A DNA stretch of 64,000 nucleotides from Streptomyces nojiriensis. Its GTDB lineage: Bacteria > Actinomycetota > Actinomycetes > Streptomycetales > Streptomycetaceae. Below the pieces are notes generated by a model that was given only the letters and a program-made list of their open reading frames with translations, ran no database searches and was not told the origin of the DNA. Shown piece by piece: positions 35,980-44,496 of this stretch; within the stretch, counting starts at the first letter, position 1, and each line of letters begins with the position of its first letter. Where the stretch lies: NCBI RefSeq assembly GCF_017639205.1, contig NZ_CP071139.1, forward strand, positions 4,775,001 through 4,839,000, read 5' to 3'. The position numbers and the translations under genes were made by a program.

Positions 35980-36390
35980 CTACCGGGCCGCGTTGCCGAG
36001 GACCTTGGTCGGGGTGATGCGGACGACCACCCGGACGTCCTCGGCGGGGGCCTGCGCGTACTCCTTGCCGGCGCCCGGGCCCATGTACTCCTCGGCGATC
36101 CGGACGGCCACCGTCCGGCCGATGTCCTCGGTGACGGTGGCCGTGCCGCGGATCTCGGCGTAGAGGAAGGGATTGGCCAGGTCGAAGACGGTGATGCCGA
36201 CCCGCCCGTCCCGGACGATGTTGCGCTCCTTGCGGCGGCCCCGCTCGGTGGAGACCAGCAGGTCGCCGCCGTCGCGGGTCACCCAGATCACCGAACTCTG
36301 CGGACTTCCGTCGGGGTTGATGGTCGACAGGACGGCGGGGTGCGGCGCGTCGAGCAGCCCTCGCACGGTCTCGTTCAGCTCAACAGTCAT
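35980..36390 (-). CDS. PPOX class F420/FMN-dependent oxidoreductase
   Basis: 136 residues, a split-barrel fold protein: AVLSTINPDGSPQSSVIWVTRDGGDLLVSTERGRRKERNI is the typical opening, with VGITVFDLANPFLYAEIRGTATV and a conserved acidic/aromatic EEYMG. This subclass in actinobacteria usually uses deazaflavin F420 to reduce activated double bonds. The conserved Lys/Arg triplet RRKERN may hold the cofactor phosphate. Substrate unknown. ATG 36390. Monocistronic on the minus strand. Confidence 0.8.
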   Translation of the reverse strand: MTVELNETVRGLLDAPHPAVLSTINPDGSPQSSVIWVTRDGGDLLVSTERGRRKERNIVRDGRVGITVFDLANPFLYAEIRGTATVTEDIGRTVAVRIAEEYMGPGAGKEYAQAPAEDVRVVVRITPTKVLGNAAR

Positions 36391-36494
36391 GGCGGCGAGG
36401 CTAGTCGGGGAGCCGGTGGCCCGCCGCCGGTTCCCGGCCGCGGCCGCCGACTACCCGAGGTCGGACACCGTCCGGACGGTCCGAGCGAAACGCC

Positions 36495-37700
36495 CTAGCT
36501 CCAGGGGATGTTGAGCCAGGGGCTGGCCGGGTCGGTCGTCAGCGCGAGGTGGGCGGCGAGCGCGGTCGTGTACCAGGTGCCGAACTCCTCCTCGTCGAAG
36601 TGCAGGCACCGGCCCAGGACGTACCCGGCGGAGAACTCCGCCCACGAGCGGTACGTGTCGCGCGCCGCCTCCCCGGCGCGCAGGACGGCCGTCTCGGCCT
36701 CGGCGACGGTCCCGTAGCGGCAGCCGACGCCCCAGCGGGCCATCTGCGAGGCCCGGCCGATGTCCCAGCCCTCCACGGAGCGGACCCAGCCGTCCTCGGG
36801 GAGCAGGCCGTCGGCCCGGAAGCGCTGCTCGTAGCGGGTGATCCGGCCGATGAGGCGCTTGACTCCGGCTATCTCCCCCTCGACCTCGGCGGCCGGCCGC
36901 GGCTGGGCGACGGTGACCCCGTCGGGGGTGAGCTGCGGCTCGGCGGCACGTTCGGCGCTGCGGCGCAGGCTCGCCTCGGCGGCGTGCCGCCAGTGCTCGA
37001 TGTCCACCGGCCCGGCGAAGTCGGAGGCGAGGGCGCGGCGGACGCGGAGCGCGTACTCCCAGACGGGGCTGACCATCCCGCGGTCCAGCAGGGTCTCCAG
37101 GGTGGAGAGCCAGTCGGGCCGGTCGGTGATGCTCCAGCTCTTCGCGACGCGGCGGCGCTCGTACTGGTAGCCGCTGCCGTGGTAGGCGAGGGAGTTCCAG
37201 AACTCGCCGTTCGTCACGGCGAGATGGCCGCCGACGGCGAGGCCGTGGGCGACGGGCCCGTGCAGCGGGCCGCCGGTGAACAGGGCGTGGACCTTGCCCT
37301 CGGGCAGGCCGTAGTGGGGGGCGGCCTCCGCGTGGGCGCGCCAGCGGGCCAGGTCGGCGGGGGCGGTGGTGAGGTAGGCCTCGGAGGGGGAGCCCGGGTT
37401 CACGGCGAGGAAGGCGGGGTCGTCGGCGGCCCAGACCTTGGCGAACCAGCGCAGGCTGCGCGACTCGTAGACCGTCTCGGGGGTGGGGGCGGGCAGCATG
37501 CCGGCGGTGTGGACGACGAGCATCCGGTCCGGGGTGGCGTGGAAGAACACCGAGTCGGGGTGCGCGTCGGACCGCGCGCGGGACTGCGCCACGTACAGCG
37601 GCGTACGGGCCAGTACGTCGAAGTAGGCGGCCCAGTCGCCGGCGGTCTTGGCCTCGTACAGCTCTCTCTCGATGGCGCTCGGCGCGATCCACGTCCCCAT
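36495..37700 (-). CDS. DUF1266 domain protein with SseB-like N-terminus
   Basis: 401 residues. The C-terminal ~200 residues contain a typical DUF1266 block: VRSVEGWDIGRASQMARWG, then RDTYRSWAEFSAGYVLGRCL and the end DPASPWLNIPW. The N-terminal half (ELYEAKTAGDWAAYFDVLARTPLYVAQSRA) resembles SseB-type domains often linked to secretion or polymorphic-toxin neighbourhoods. No toxin gene is adjacent. Length and start (ATG 37700) are consistent. No biochemical role is known to me for the family. Confidence 0.78.
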   Translation of the reverse strand: MGTWIAPSAIERELYEAKTAGDWAAYFDVLARTPLYVAQSRARSDAHPDSVFFHATPDRMLVVHTAGMLPAPTPETVYESRSLRWFAKVWAADDPAFLAVNPGSPSEAYLTTAPADLARWRAHAEAAPHYGLPEGKVHALFTGGPLHGPVAHGLAVGGHLAVTNGEFWNSLAYHGSGYQYERRRVAKSWSITDRPDWLSTLETLLDRGMVSPVWEYALRVRRALASDFAGPVDIEHWRHAAEASLRRSAERAAEPQLTPDGVTVAQPRPAAEVEGEIAGVKRLIGRITRYEQRFRADGLLPEDGWVRSVEGWDIGRASQMARWGVGCRYGTVAEAETAVLRAGEAARDTYRSWAEFSAGYVLGRCLHFDEEEFGTWYTTALAAHLALTTDPASPWLNIPWS

Positions 37701-37748
37701 GCGGCCCGAGCCTATACGGGCTCCCGCCGGGGGCCCGAAGGAGCGTCC

Positions 37749-38732
37749 TCAGCCTTCGACGACGGGGGTCAGGCCGTCCAGGAGGGCACGCAGCCCGAGG
37801 TCGAAGAGCGCGTCGAGCCGCAGGTCGTAGCCGTCCTCGAAGGACCCGACCACCTTGGCGAAGGTCGGGAAGCGGCCGGAGTCCACCAGTTCCCGCAGGA
37901 CGGGGGCGCGGCTGTCCATCCACTGGTCCTCCGACTGGCCCGTGGCGGCTTCGGCGTCGGCCTCCAACTCCAGGTGGACCGCGAGGCCGTGCACATGGCT
38001 GTAGAGCAGGACGTGGATGTCGAAGAGGGTGGTGGGGTCGAGTCCGTGGCCGTCGAGGGCGCTCAGCATCCACTCGCCGTGGACCAGCAGGTTGGGCACC
38101 AGCAACGGGCGGGTGAGCGAGCCGACCCGGGCCAGCCAGGGGTGCTTGCGGTACAGGCCCCACAGGGTCCGGGTGCCCACCTCGACGCGCGCCCGCCAGT
38201 CCTCGGGGACGTCGGCGTCGGCGTAGGCGTCGGCGGGGCGGGCCTCGCCGAACGCGGCGTCGGCCATGAGCAGGACCAGGTCCTCCTTGCTCGGCACGTA
38301 CCGGTACGTCGACATCGCCGCGACGCCGAGCCGGGCCGCGACACCGCGCATGGAGAGCGCCGCGAGCCCTTCGGCGTCGGCGATCTCGACGGAGGCGCGG
38401 ACGATCCGGTCGAGGGTCAGCTCCGGCTCGGTGTCCGGGGCGGGCGAGGGGCGCCTGCGGGCCGTCGGTGCGGTGGGGGCGGCGGGCCCCGCGGGCGAGC
38501 TCCCGGCGACGACCGTCCCGATCCGCGGGCGGGCCTCGACCAAACCCTCCAGGCGCAGGGTCGTCAGCGCCTTGGTGGCGGTGGCGAGCGCGACGCCCCA
38601 TTGCGCGGCGATCTGCCGGGTGGAGGGGACCCGGTCCCCGGGGGCGAGTTCCCCGTCCGCGATGCGCCGCCGGATCGTGGCGACGATGCGCAGGTAGGGG
38701 GGATCACCCGCTGTGCCTGTGGTCTGCGTCAC
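37749..38732 (-). CDS. GntR-TetR fusion transcriptional regulator
   Basis: 327 residues with two DNA-binding domains. Residues ~10-75 are a GntR winged helix (YLRIVATIRRRIADGELAPGDRVPSTRQIAAQWGVALATATKAL). Residues ~105-150 are a TetR helix-turn-helix (LDRIVRASVEIADAEGLAALSMRGVAARLGVAAMSTYRYV), followed by the TetR C-terminal ligand domain of the TetR_C_1 type. It is divergent from a flavin monooxygenase gene, which it probably represses, as in drug-responsive TetR-monooxygenase pairs. GTG 38732 has AGGAAGG upstream. Two types of operator-like repeat lie in the shared 167-bp promoter. Confidence 0.85.
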   Translation of the reverse strand: MTQTTGTAGDPPYLRIVATIRRRIADGELAPGDRVPSTRQIAAQWGVALATATKALTTLRLEGLVEARPRIGTVVAGSSPAGPAAPTAPTARRRPSPAPDTEPELTLDRIVRASVEIADAEGLAALSMRGVAARLGVAAMSTYRYVPSKEDLVLLMADAAFGEARPADAYADADVPEDWRARVEVGTRTLWGLYRKHPWLARVGSLTRPLLVPNLLVHGEWMLSALDGHGLDPTTLFDIHVLLYSHVHGLAVHLELEADAEAATGQSEDQWMDSRAPVLRELVDSGRFPTFAKVVGSFEDGYDLRLDALFDLGLRALLDGLTPVVEG

Positions 38733-38751
38733 GTTCTGCCGCCTTCCTGTC

Positions 38752-38879
38752 CTGTACTAGTGCAGAGGGTAGCAGCGGAGACGCGCTCCCGGACCTGTTC
38801 TGACCTAGTACAGACTCGTTGTAATGCCTGTTGAGAGACCTGCGCGTACGTCGTACATTCAGTGTGCGTACAGCGTACA
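38752..38879. promoter_or_regulatory. Divergent promoter with two kinds of operator-like repeat
   Basis: CTGTACTAGTGCAG (38752-38765) is a near-perfect dyad. Its CTGTACTAG half recurs inverted as CTAGTACAG at 38805-38813. Further right, GCGTACGTCGTACA (38844-38857) and GCGTACAGCGTACA (38866-38879) are direct repeats 22 bp apart, two helical turns. The two motif classes fit a regulator with two DNA-binding domains. Confidence 0.6.
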
Positions 38880-38899
38880 AACCACTGAAGGAGCTTCTC

Positions 38900-40009
38900 A
38901 TGCGGACCGTACTCATCTCCGGCGGCGGCATCGCGGGTCCCGTCCTCGCCCACCTCCTGCACGGCCACGGCTTCGCGGCCACCGTCGTCGAACGCGCCCC
39001 GGGCGTGCGCGGCGGCGGGCAGGCCGTGGACATCCGCGGCGTCGCGCTCGACGTGGTGGGGCGCATGGGGCTGCTGGAGCGGGCGAGCAGCGTACGCACC
39101 CGGATGCGCGGCATGTCGATCCTCGGCCCCGACGGCAGCGAGGTCGGCCGCTCCACCGAGGCGACCTTCAGCAGCGGCCGGCTCGACGGCGAGGACATCG
39201 AGGTGCTGCGCGAGGACCTGGTGCGGATGGTCCACGAGCACACCCGCGCGGACGTCGAGTACCTCTTCGGCGACACCGTCACCGCTCTGGAGGAGGACGG
39301 GAACGGAGTGCGGGTGGAGTTCGCGCAGGCGGCGCCGCGCACCTTCGACCTCGTCGTGGGGGCGGACGGCCTGCACTCCACCGTCCGGCGCCTGGCCTTC
39401 GGCCCCGAGGAGGACTACGCCCACCACCTGGGCAGCTACCTCTCGGTGTTCGGCGCGGACAACTTCCTCGGCCTGGAGGACTGGCAGATGTGGCTGCGGG
39501 ACCGGGACATGGGCTTCGGCATCATGCCCGTACGCGACAACACCGAACTGCGCATCGCCTTCGGCTTCGAGTCCGCCCCCCTCGCCCCGGAACTGCGCAC
39601 CGCCGAGGCCCTGCGGAAGGCCGTCGTCGACCGGCTGGAGACCGTGGGCTGGGAAGGGGCCCGCCTGGCCGAGGCGGCCCGCAAGGCGCCCGACTTCTAC
39701 TGCGACGCCATGGCCCAGATCCGCATGGACCAGTGGTCGCGGGGCCGGGTCACCCTGCTCGGGGACGCCGGCTACTGCCCCTCCCCCCTCTCGGGGCAGG
39801 GCACCAGCCTGGCCCTGGTCGGCGCCCACGTGCTGGCCGACTCCCTCGCCGGGGCCGGGGGCGACCACGTCGCCGCGTACGCCCGCTACGAGGAGCGGAT
39901 GCGGCCCTTCGTCGACCTCAACCAGGCGCTGGCGACCGAGAATCCGGGCGGCCCCGCCTCCGAGGAATCGGTGGAGCGCGCCAAGAACGCGATCTCCCTG
40001 GACGGCTGA
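38900..40009 (+). CDS. FAD-dependent monooxygenase (TetX/PHBH-like)
   Basis: 369 residues of the class A flavoprotein monooxygenases. The FAD Rossmann motif is VLISGGGIAGPVLAHLLHGHG, the NADPH/FAD DG motif is LVVGADGLHSTVRRLAFG, and the GD motif is GRVTLLGDAGYCPSPLSGQG. These enzymes hydroxylate aromatic or polyketide compounds; some related members inactivate tetracyclines or rifamycins. GAAGGAG lies 6 nt before ATG 38900, and the longer upstream frame would cross the operator. Control by the divergent GntR-TetR fusion suggests induction by its own substrate. The substrate is unknown. Confidence 0.88.
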   Translation: MRTVLISGGGIAGPVLAHLLHGHGFAATVVERAPGVRGGGQAVDIRGVALDVVGRMGLLERASSVRTRMRGMSILGPDGSEVGRSTEATFSSGRLDGEDIEVLREDLVRMVHEHTRADVEYLFGDTVTALEEDGNGVRVEFAQAAPRTFDLVVGADGLHSTVRRLAFGPEEDYAHHLGSYLSVFGADNFLGLEDWQMWLRDRDMGFGIMPVRDNTELRIAFGFESAPLAPELRTAEALRKAVVDRLETVGWEGARLAEAARKAPDFYCDAMAQIRMDQWSRGRVTLLGDAGYCPSPLSGQGTSLALVGAHVLADSLAGAGGDHVAAYARYEERMRPFVDLNQALATENPGGPASEESVERAKNAISLDG

Positions 40010-40037
40010 ACCCCGGTACGCCGCCCTCACGGTTCCG

Positions 40038-40083
40038 GGCGACCCGGCGCCCGGCGCCCGGCATCCGGCGACCCGGCGCCCGG
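40038..40083. repeat. 17-bp direct repeat upstream of the protease
   Basis: GGCGACCCGGCGCCCGG occurs at 40038-40054 and exactly again at 40067-40083, in the 220-bp gap between the monooxygenase and the protease. No promoter is evident beside it. Confidence 0.7.
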
Positions 40084-40229
40084 TGCCGTCCCGGCCGAGC
40101 CCGCGGGCCCCGCGGCACGGCACGCCCCCTCGTGCCACCGCGCGACCGTGCGGACCCCCTTGACGCCCCCGGGCGCCGGGGAGACGCTCCCGGGTCTTGG
40201 ATCCGAACGGTTGCAGCTGGGGGGCCGCC

Positions 40230-42125
40230 ATGCCGGAGGAGTCTGTCCAGACCGCGGGGGAGCTGCGTGCGCAGCTCGTCGCGCAGGGGGCGCGCTGGTC
40301 GGTCCTGGAGCACCTCGCCGACGAGGAGCCCGTGCCGCGGCCTTCGCTCGGTCTGGAGCCCGGGGCGAACCTGACCACCGCCGAGGACGCGGGGGTGATC
40401 GATCTCCCGGGGATCATCGGCCACGCGAGCGGCAATCCGAACCTGACCCGGCGCCGCGCCGCCCACGGGCTGCTGCCCGGGGTCCGGGGGCCGGCCGCCC
40501 CGGCCCGGCCTGCCGCCGTGGACTGGCGCACCCGCTGGGGATGGCCGTGGATCACCAAGGTGAAGGACCAGAACCCGTGCGGCTCCTGCTGGGCCTTCGG
40601 CGCCGCCGGCCTGGTGGAGTCCATGGCCCGGATCGAGCACGACGTATGGGCGGAGCGCTCCGAGGGGGACGTCCACGACGGCCTGCGCTTCACCTGCGGC
40701 CAGGGCAGCAATCCGGAGACCGCCCTCGACTGGATCAAGGCGAACGGCGGGCTCGCCGACCCGGACTGCTGGCCGTACAGCACCCCGCCCGCCGGTCTGC
40801 CCGCCGCCCGCCGCGACGCCTGGCGCGCCGAGTACACGCCCAGCTGGGACCGGTCCGGCCGGACCGTCCGGATCACCGACTACGTCCGGCTCGGCGACGT
40901 GGAGCAGCAGAAGGTCTGGCTGGACACGGTCGGCCCGCTGACGGCCTGCTTCGACGTCTACGACGACTTCTTCGGCCTCGGCTCCGGCGTGTACCACCGT
41001 ACGAGCGACCATCTCGCGGGCGGCCACTGCGTGTTGATCGTCGGCTACGACGACGCGGCGGGCTGCTGGCTGTTCAAGAACTCCTGGGGGACGGGCTACC
41101 ACGTGGGCGGCTACGGCCGGATCGCCTACGGCGAGGTCAACATCGACCACTGGGCCAAGTGCGGTCTGCGCGGCACCAACCCCGACCCGTGGACCAAGCG
41201 CCGCCTGCACACCGGCAACGTCTACGAGAGCGGCAACGGCCGCGCCCACCGCAACTTCGAGCTGCTCGCCACCGCCCCCGGCGACCGCCTCCAGCACTGG
41301 TGGCGCGAGGGCGACTCCCCGTTCGCCTGGGCCCGCGCGGGCACCTTCGCCGCCGACGCCTCCGGCCAGCCCGCCTTCACCGGCACCACCTACAACCGCA
41401 ACATGGAGTCCCTGCACGTGACCACCGGCGGCCGGCTGCGCCACTGGTACTACGAGCAGTCCGGCGGGGCCTGGCGCGACGGCGGCGTGTTCGGGCCGGG
41501 GGACGCGGCCGTCGGTTCGACCCCGGCGTTCATCCAGAGCGACTACGGCAAGCCGGGCAACTTCGAGGTGGTCGTCCGGACCGCCGACGGCCGCCTCAAC
41601 CACTGGTGGCGGATCAACGGCGCCCCCTGGACCTGGAACGACGGCGGCCGGTTCGCCTCCGGCATCGCCCACTACGGTCCCGCCCTCGTCCAGACCCGCG
41701 GCCGCCACCTCGACCTCGTCGCCGCCCTCACCGACGGCCGCATGCAGCTGTGGTGGCGCGACGATCCGAACGGCTTCACCTGGCGGGCCGGGGAGATCTT
41801 CGGCAGCGGTACGGCGGCCGTCTCCGCGCCCTGCCTGATCGAGGGGCAGTTCGGGGCCGCCGACGAGGACACCGCCGGGAACTACGAGCTGTGCGTGGCC
41901 GTCGCCGGCGGCCGCGTGGAGCACTGGTGGCGCGGCAACGCGGGCGGCTCGCCCTGGCGGCGCAGCGCGGTCTTCGGGCACGACGTCGCCGCCGTCACCG
42001 GGATGCTCCAGGGCAGTTTCGGGTTCAACCTGGAAGTCATCGTCCTGCGCACCGACCGCCGCCTCCAGCACTACTGGCGCGACGGCGCGGGCTGGCACGA
42101 GGGGTCGGTGATCGGCCCCGTCTGA
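40230..42125 (+). CDS. Papain-family (C1) cysteine protease with C-terminal beta-propeller repeats
   Basis: 631 residues. The papain core (~100-300) has all active-site residues: oxyanion Gln114 and catalytic Cys120 in DQNPCGSCWAFGA, His266 in GGHCVLIVGYDD and Asn284 in FKNSWGTGYHVGGYGRI. The N-terminal ~95 residues could be a propeptide. The C-terminal ~320 residues hold six Trp-rich repeats about 50 residues apart (HWWREGD, HWYYEQS, HWWRING, LWWRDDP, HWWRGNA, HYWRDGA), each followed by a Gly-Phe end, as in PLL-type lectin propellers. No signal peptide is visible. ATG 40230 follows CTGGGGGG. A predicted chagasin-type inhibitor gene starts 15 bp after the stop. Confidence 0.88.
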   Translation: MPEESVQTAGELRAQLVAQGARWSVLEHLADEEPVPRPSLGLEPGANLTTAEDAGVIDLPGIIGHASGNPNLTRRRAAHGLLPGVRGPAAPARPAAVDWRTRWGWPWITKVKDQNPCGSCWAFGAAGLVESMARIEHDVWAERSEGDVHDGLRFTCGQGSNPETALDWIKANGGLADPDCWPYSTPPAGLPAARRDAWRAEYTPSWDRSGRTVRITDYVRLGDVEQQKVWLDTVGPLTACFDVYDDFFGLGSGVYHRTSDHLAGGHCVLIVGYDDAAGCWLFKNSWGTGYHVGGYGRIAYGEVNIDHWAKCGLRGTNPDPWTKRRLHTGNVYESGNGRAHRNFELLATAPGDRLQHWWREGDSPFAWARAGTFAADASGQPAFTGTTYNRNMESLHVTTGGRLRHWYYEQSGGAWRDGGVFGPGDAAVGSTPAFIQSDYGKPGNFEVVVRTADGRLNHWWRINGAPWTWNDGGRFASGIAHYGPALVQTRGRHLDLVAALTDGRMQLWWRDDPNGFTWRAGEIFGSGTAAVSAPCLIEGQFGAADEDTAGNYELCVAVAGGRVEHWWRGNAGGSPWRRSAVFGHDVAAVTGMLQGSFGFNLEVIVLRTDRRLQHYWRDGAGWHEGSVIGPV

Positions 42126-42140
42126 GAGGACCGGACGGGC

Positions 42141-42488
42141 GTGGAGGTACGGAGCATCGTGCTGGGCCCGGACGAGCCGTACGAGCTGCGGCTCACCGGG
42201 CGGGGCGCGCGCGGGTACGTGTGGACCTGGCAGGTCACCGGGGACGCGGACGCGGTGACGGTGGCGGAGGCCCCCGAGACCCCGGCCGACAGGAACCCGG
42301 CCGCCGCCGGGGCGGCCCGGCTGCCCGGGGCCCCGGTGGAGCGGACGTACGTGGTCCGGGCCCGGCCCCCGGGCGGGGGCCGGGCCCGGATCCGCTTCGC
42401 GCAGGTCCGGCCGCCCTACCCGGACGAGGCCCCGTACGACGAGTTCGTCCTGGACGTGGAGGTGGCGGCGGTCACCGGCGGGGCTTGA
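42141..42488 (+). CDS. Chagasin-like cysteine protease inhibitor (I42 type)
   Basis: 115 residues, an all-beta Ig-like protein. Chagasin loops are recognisable by position: GARGYVWTWQV (~22-32) in place of the NPTTGYxW loop, a Gly/Ala-rich middle loop before VERTYVVRARPPGGGRARIRF, and VRPPYPDEAPYDEFVLDVEV (~89-108) matching the RPW loop and final strand. I42 inhibitors plug the active-site cleft of papain-type enzymes. The gene starts with GTG 15 bp after the protease stop, preceded by GAGAGGA, so it is almost certainly co-expressed with it. The NPTTG motif itself is degenerate, so the family call is probable, not certain. Confidence 0.65.
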   Translation: MEVRSIVLGPDEPYELRLTGRGARGYVWTWQVTGDADAVTVAEAPETPADRNPAAAGAARLPGAPVERTYVVRARPPGGGRARIRFAQVRPPYPDEAPYDEFVLDVEVAAVTGGA

Positions 42489-43653
42489 GGACCGTGCGCT
42501 GTACGGCTTCCAGGGGGCCGTGGCCGAAGCGGCGCAGCCACAGCCGCGATCCGGCGGCCAGGGTCAGGCTCACACCGGCCCACAGGCCCATCACCCACCA
42601 GGGGCCGCTGCCGCCGAACCGTTCGGCGAGGCCCAGCCCGATGCCGTAGCAGAGCAGCATGCAGAGCAGGTTCTGGGCGACGTAGCAGGACAGGGCGGTG
42701 CGGCCGACGGAGCCGAGCGCGCGGCTCACCGGGGCCGGGATCCACTGCCGGTCGAGGGCGATGCCGATCAGGCCGATGTAGCCGAGGGCGAGCAGCGGCG
42801 CGGCGCCGTAGCGGCCCAGGAGGTAGAAGTCGGAGCCGCCGAGGGTGGTCGCGGCGTTCAGCGGCAGCCCGAGGCCCAGGCCCCAGGCGGCCGTCCGGGT
42901 CCGGATGCGGCGGCCTTCGGCGGTGGCGGTGAAGGCGCCCGCGCGGTGCAGCCGCACGCCGAGGAGGAAGAGGAACACGAGCAGCCCGAAGGAGATGACC
43001 GGCTCGATGCGCAGCGCGAGGAAGTGTTCCAGGCGGAAGGCGATCTGGGCCGGATAGCCGCCGTGGGCGTACAGCTCGACGGCGGCCGGGTCCGGGCTCT
43101 TCGGGGCGCCGGCGGGCCGGCTCAGCGCGTCGAGGGTCACCAGGGACATCAGCGCCAGGTGCAGCGCGCCGGCCGTCCACATGGCCGCCTTGCGCACCTT
43201 CTCGGCGCGGGCCAGCAGCCAGGCGACGAGGAGGGCGGTGACGGCGTACCCCATGAGCACGTCCCAGGCGAAGACGAGCACGAAGTGGACGGTGCCCTCG
43301 ACGAAGAGGAAGGCGGCGCGGCGCGGGTAGCGGCCGGGCCAGGGGTCGCCGCGGCGGGCGGCGGAGTCGAACTGGATGGCCAGGCCCACCCCGAACAGGA
43401 CCGTCAGCAGGGCCAGGAACTTGCCGTCGGCGAGGAAGCGGAAGACGCTCTCGGCGAGGTGGGCGGCGGAGGGGTCGGCGATCGGGTCCGGCGGCTTCAG
43501 ACCGCCCTGGAGCACCCCCCACTCCGAGCCGGGCGAGGTGAAGATCCAGACGTTGGTCATGAGCGTGCCGAGGATCGCGGCGCCGCGCAGGACGTCCAGG
43601 AGCGGGAGCCGGTCGGTCTTGTGAGCCGCCGGGGCGAGCAGGGTGTCGGCCAT
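42472..43653 (-). CDS. DUF418 family membrane protein
   Basis: 393 residues with about eight to nine membrane helices. The opening RLPLLDVLRGAAILGTLMTNVWIF is the family's typical DxxRGxAxxGI motif. GYAVTALLVAWLLAR, FLLGVRLHRAGAF and the C-terminal GRTALSCYVAQNLLCMLLCYGIGLGL and WAGVSLTLAAGSRLWLRRFGHGPLE are conserved DUF418 blocks (often C-terminal to YeiB). The family relates to acyltransferase-like membrane proteins of unknown function. ATG 43653. It overlaps the end of the inhibitor gene by 17 bp on the opposite strand. Confidence 0.85.
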   Translation of the reverse strand: MADTLLAPAAHKTDRLPLLDVLRGAAILGTLMTNVWIFTSPGSEWGVLQGGLKPPDPIADPSAAHLAESVFRFLADGKFLALLTVLFGVGLAIQFDSAARRGDPWPGRYPRRAAFLFVEGTVHFVLVFAWDVLMGYAVTALLVAWLLARAEKVRKAAMWTAGALHLALMSLVTLDALSRPAGAPKSPDPAAVELYAHGGYPAQIAFRLEHFLALRIEPVISFGLLVFLFLLGVRLHRAGAFTATAEGRRIRTRTAAWGLGLGLPLNAATTLGGSDFYLLGRYGAAPLLALGYIGLIGIALDRQWIPAPVSRALGSVGRTALSCYVAQNLLCMLLCYGIGLGLAERFGGSGPWWVMGLWAGVSLTLAAGSRLWLRRFGHGPLEAVQRTVLKPRR

Positions 43654-43815
43654 GACTTCAGCCTCCCGGTGCGCGGGGCCCCGTACGTCCTGCGGGTGGA
43701 CGAAGGCGCGGTACGTCCTTCGATGCAGCGGGCGGCCCGCGGACCACACCCGGGGTCCGGGCGCCGGGTCGCCGCCCGGCACCCGGTCCGGTCCACATCC
43801 TGGACCCGGCCGGGC

Positions 43816-43845
43816 TTGCACCCCTGTTGTATCTATCCTGTGCGC
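43816..43845 (+). promoter_or_regulatory. Candidate promoter for the GntR gene, near-leaderless
   Basis: TTGCAC at 43816-43821 and TATCCT at 43834-43839 lie just before ATG 43846, with TTGTATCTATCCTG between. The spacing between the two hexamers (12 bp) is too short for a normal -35/-10 pair, but the -10-like box 6 nt from the ATG suggests a leaderless message. GntR proteins often bind A/T-rich TTGTAT-type sequence. Confidence 0.3.
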
Positions 43846-44496
43846 ATGCCCGCCCCCGCCCCTGCCGCGACCGCCGCCGACCGTGTCTACCGGCACGTCA
43901 AGCAGGGGGTGCTCGACCGCCGCTACGAAGGCGGCATCCTCCTGACCGAGGGCGAACTGGCCGCCGCCGTCGGGGTGTCCCGCACGCCCGTCCGCGAGGC
44001 ACTGCTGCGGCTGGAGACCGAGGGGCTGCTGAAGCTGTACCCGAAGAAGGGCGCCCTGGTCCTCCAGGTCTCCGCGCAGGAGATCACCGACGTCCTCGAA
44101 ACCCGCCTGCTGGTCGAGGAGTTCACCGTACGCAGAGCCGTGCCGGCCCCACCGGGCCTGCTGGACCGGCTCGCCGCCCTGCTCGACGAACAGCGCCGGC
44201 ACGCCGACGAAGGCGACCTCGCCGCGATGATGGCCGCCGACCGCGGCTTCCACGCCGAGATCGTGCGCAGCGCCGGGAACCAGATCCTGTGCCGGCTCTA
44301 CGACCAACTCCGCGACCGGCAGCTGCGGATGGGCGTGGCCCTGCTGCACGCCCACCCCGAACGGCTGGACCGCACCCTCGCAGAGCACGCGGAGATCCTG
44401 GACGCGCTGCGCGCCGGGGACGCGGACACGGCCGCCGCGGCGGTCCGCGGGCACATCGGCCGGGTCGAGGCCCTGGTGCGGGGGCCGGGCCGGTGA
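43846..44496 (+). CDS. GntR family regulator (FadR/FCD subfamily)
   Basis: 216 residues. N-terminal winged helix: RVYRHVKQGVLDRRYEGGILLTEGELAAAVGVSRTPVREALLRLETEGLL. The C-terminal FCD domain is helical with metal/ligand residues in EITDVLETRLLVEEF, ADRGFHAEIVRSAGN and TLAEHAEILDALRAGD (the two His match the FCD metal site). The TGA overlaps the GTG of the MFS transporter, so the regulator and transporter are co-translated and probably respond to the transported carboxylate or sugar acid. The ligand is unknown. Confidence 0.88.
   Translation: MPAPAPAATAADRVYRHVKQGVLDRRYEGGILLTEGELAAAVGVSRTPVREALLRLETEGLLKLYPKKGALVLQVSAQEITDVLETRLLVEEFTVRRAVPAPPGLLDRLAALLDEQRRHADEGDLAAMMAADRGFHAEIVRSAGNQILCRLYDQLRDRQLRMGVALLHAHPERLDRTLAEHAEILDALRAGDADTAAAAVRGHIGRVEALVRGPGR

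Noticed and set aside
38900-40009. Naming the monooxygenase a tetracycline-inactivating enzyme
   Set aside because: The FAD motifs are shared by the whole class A family; nothing in the sequence fixes tetracycline as substrate.
39918-42098. 726-codon open frame antisense to the papain-like protease
   Set aside because: Gly/Val/Ala-rich shadow. The plus-strand frame contains a full catalytic set and repeat structure and is clearly the real one.
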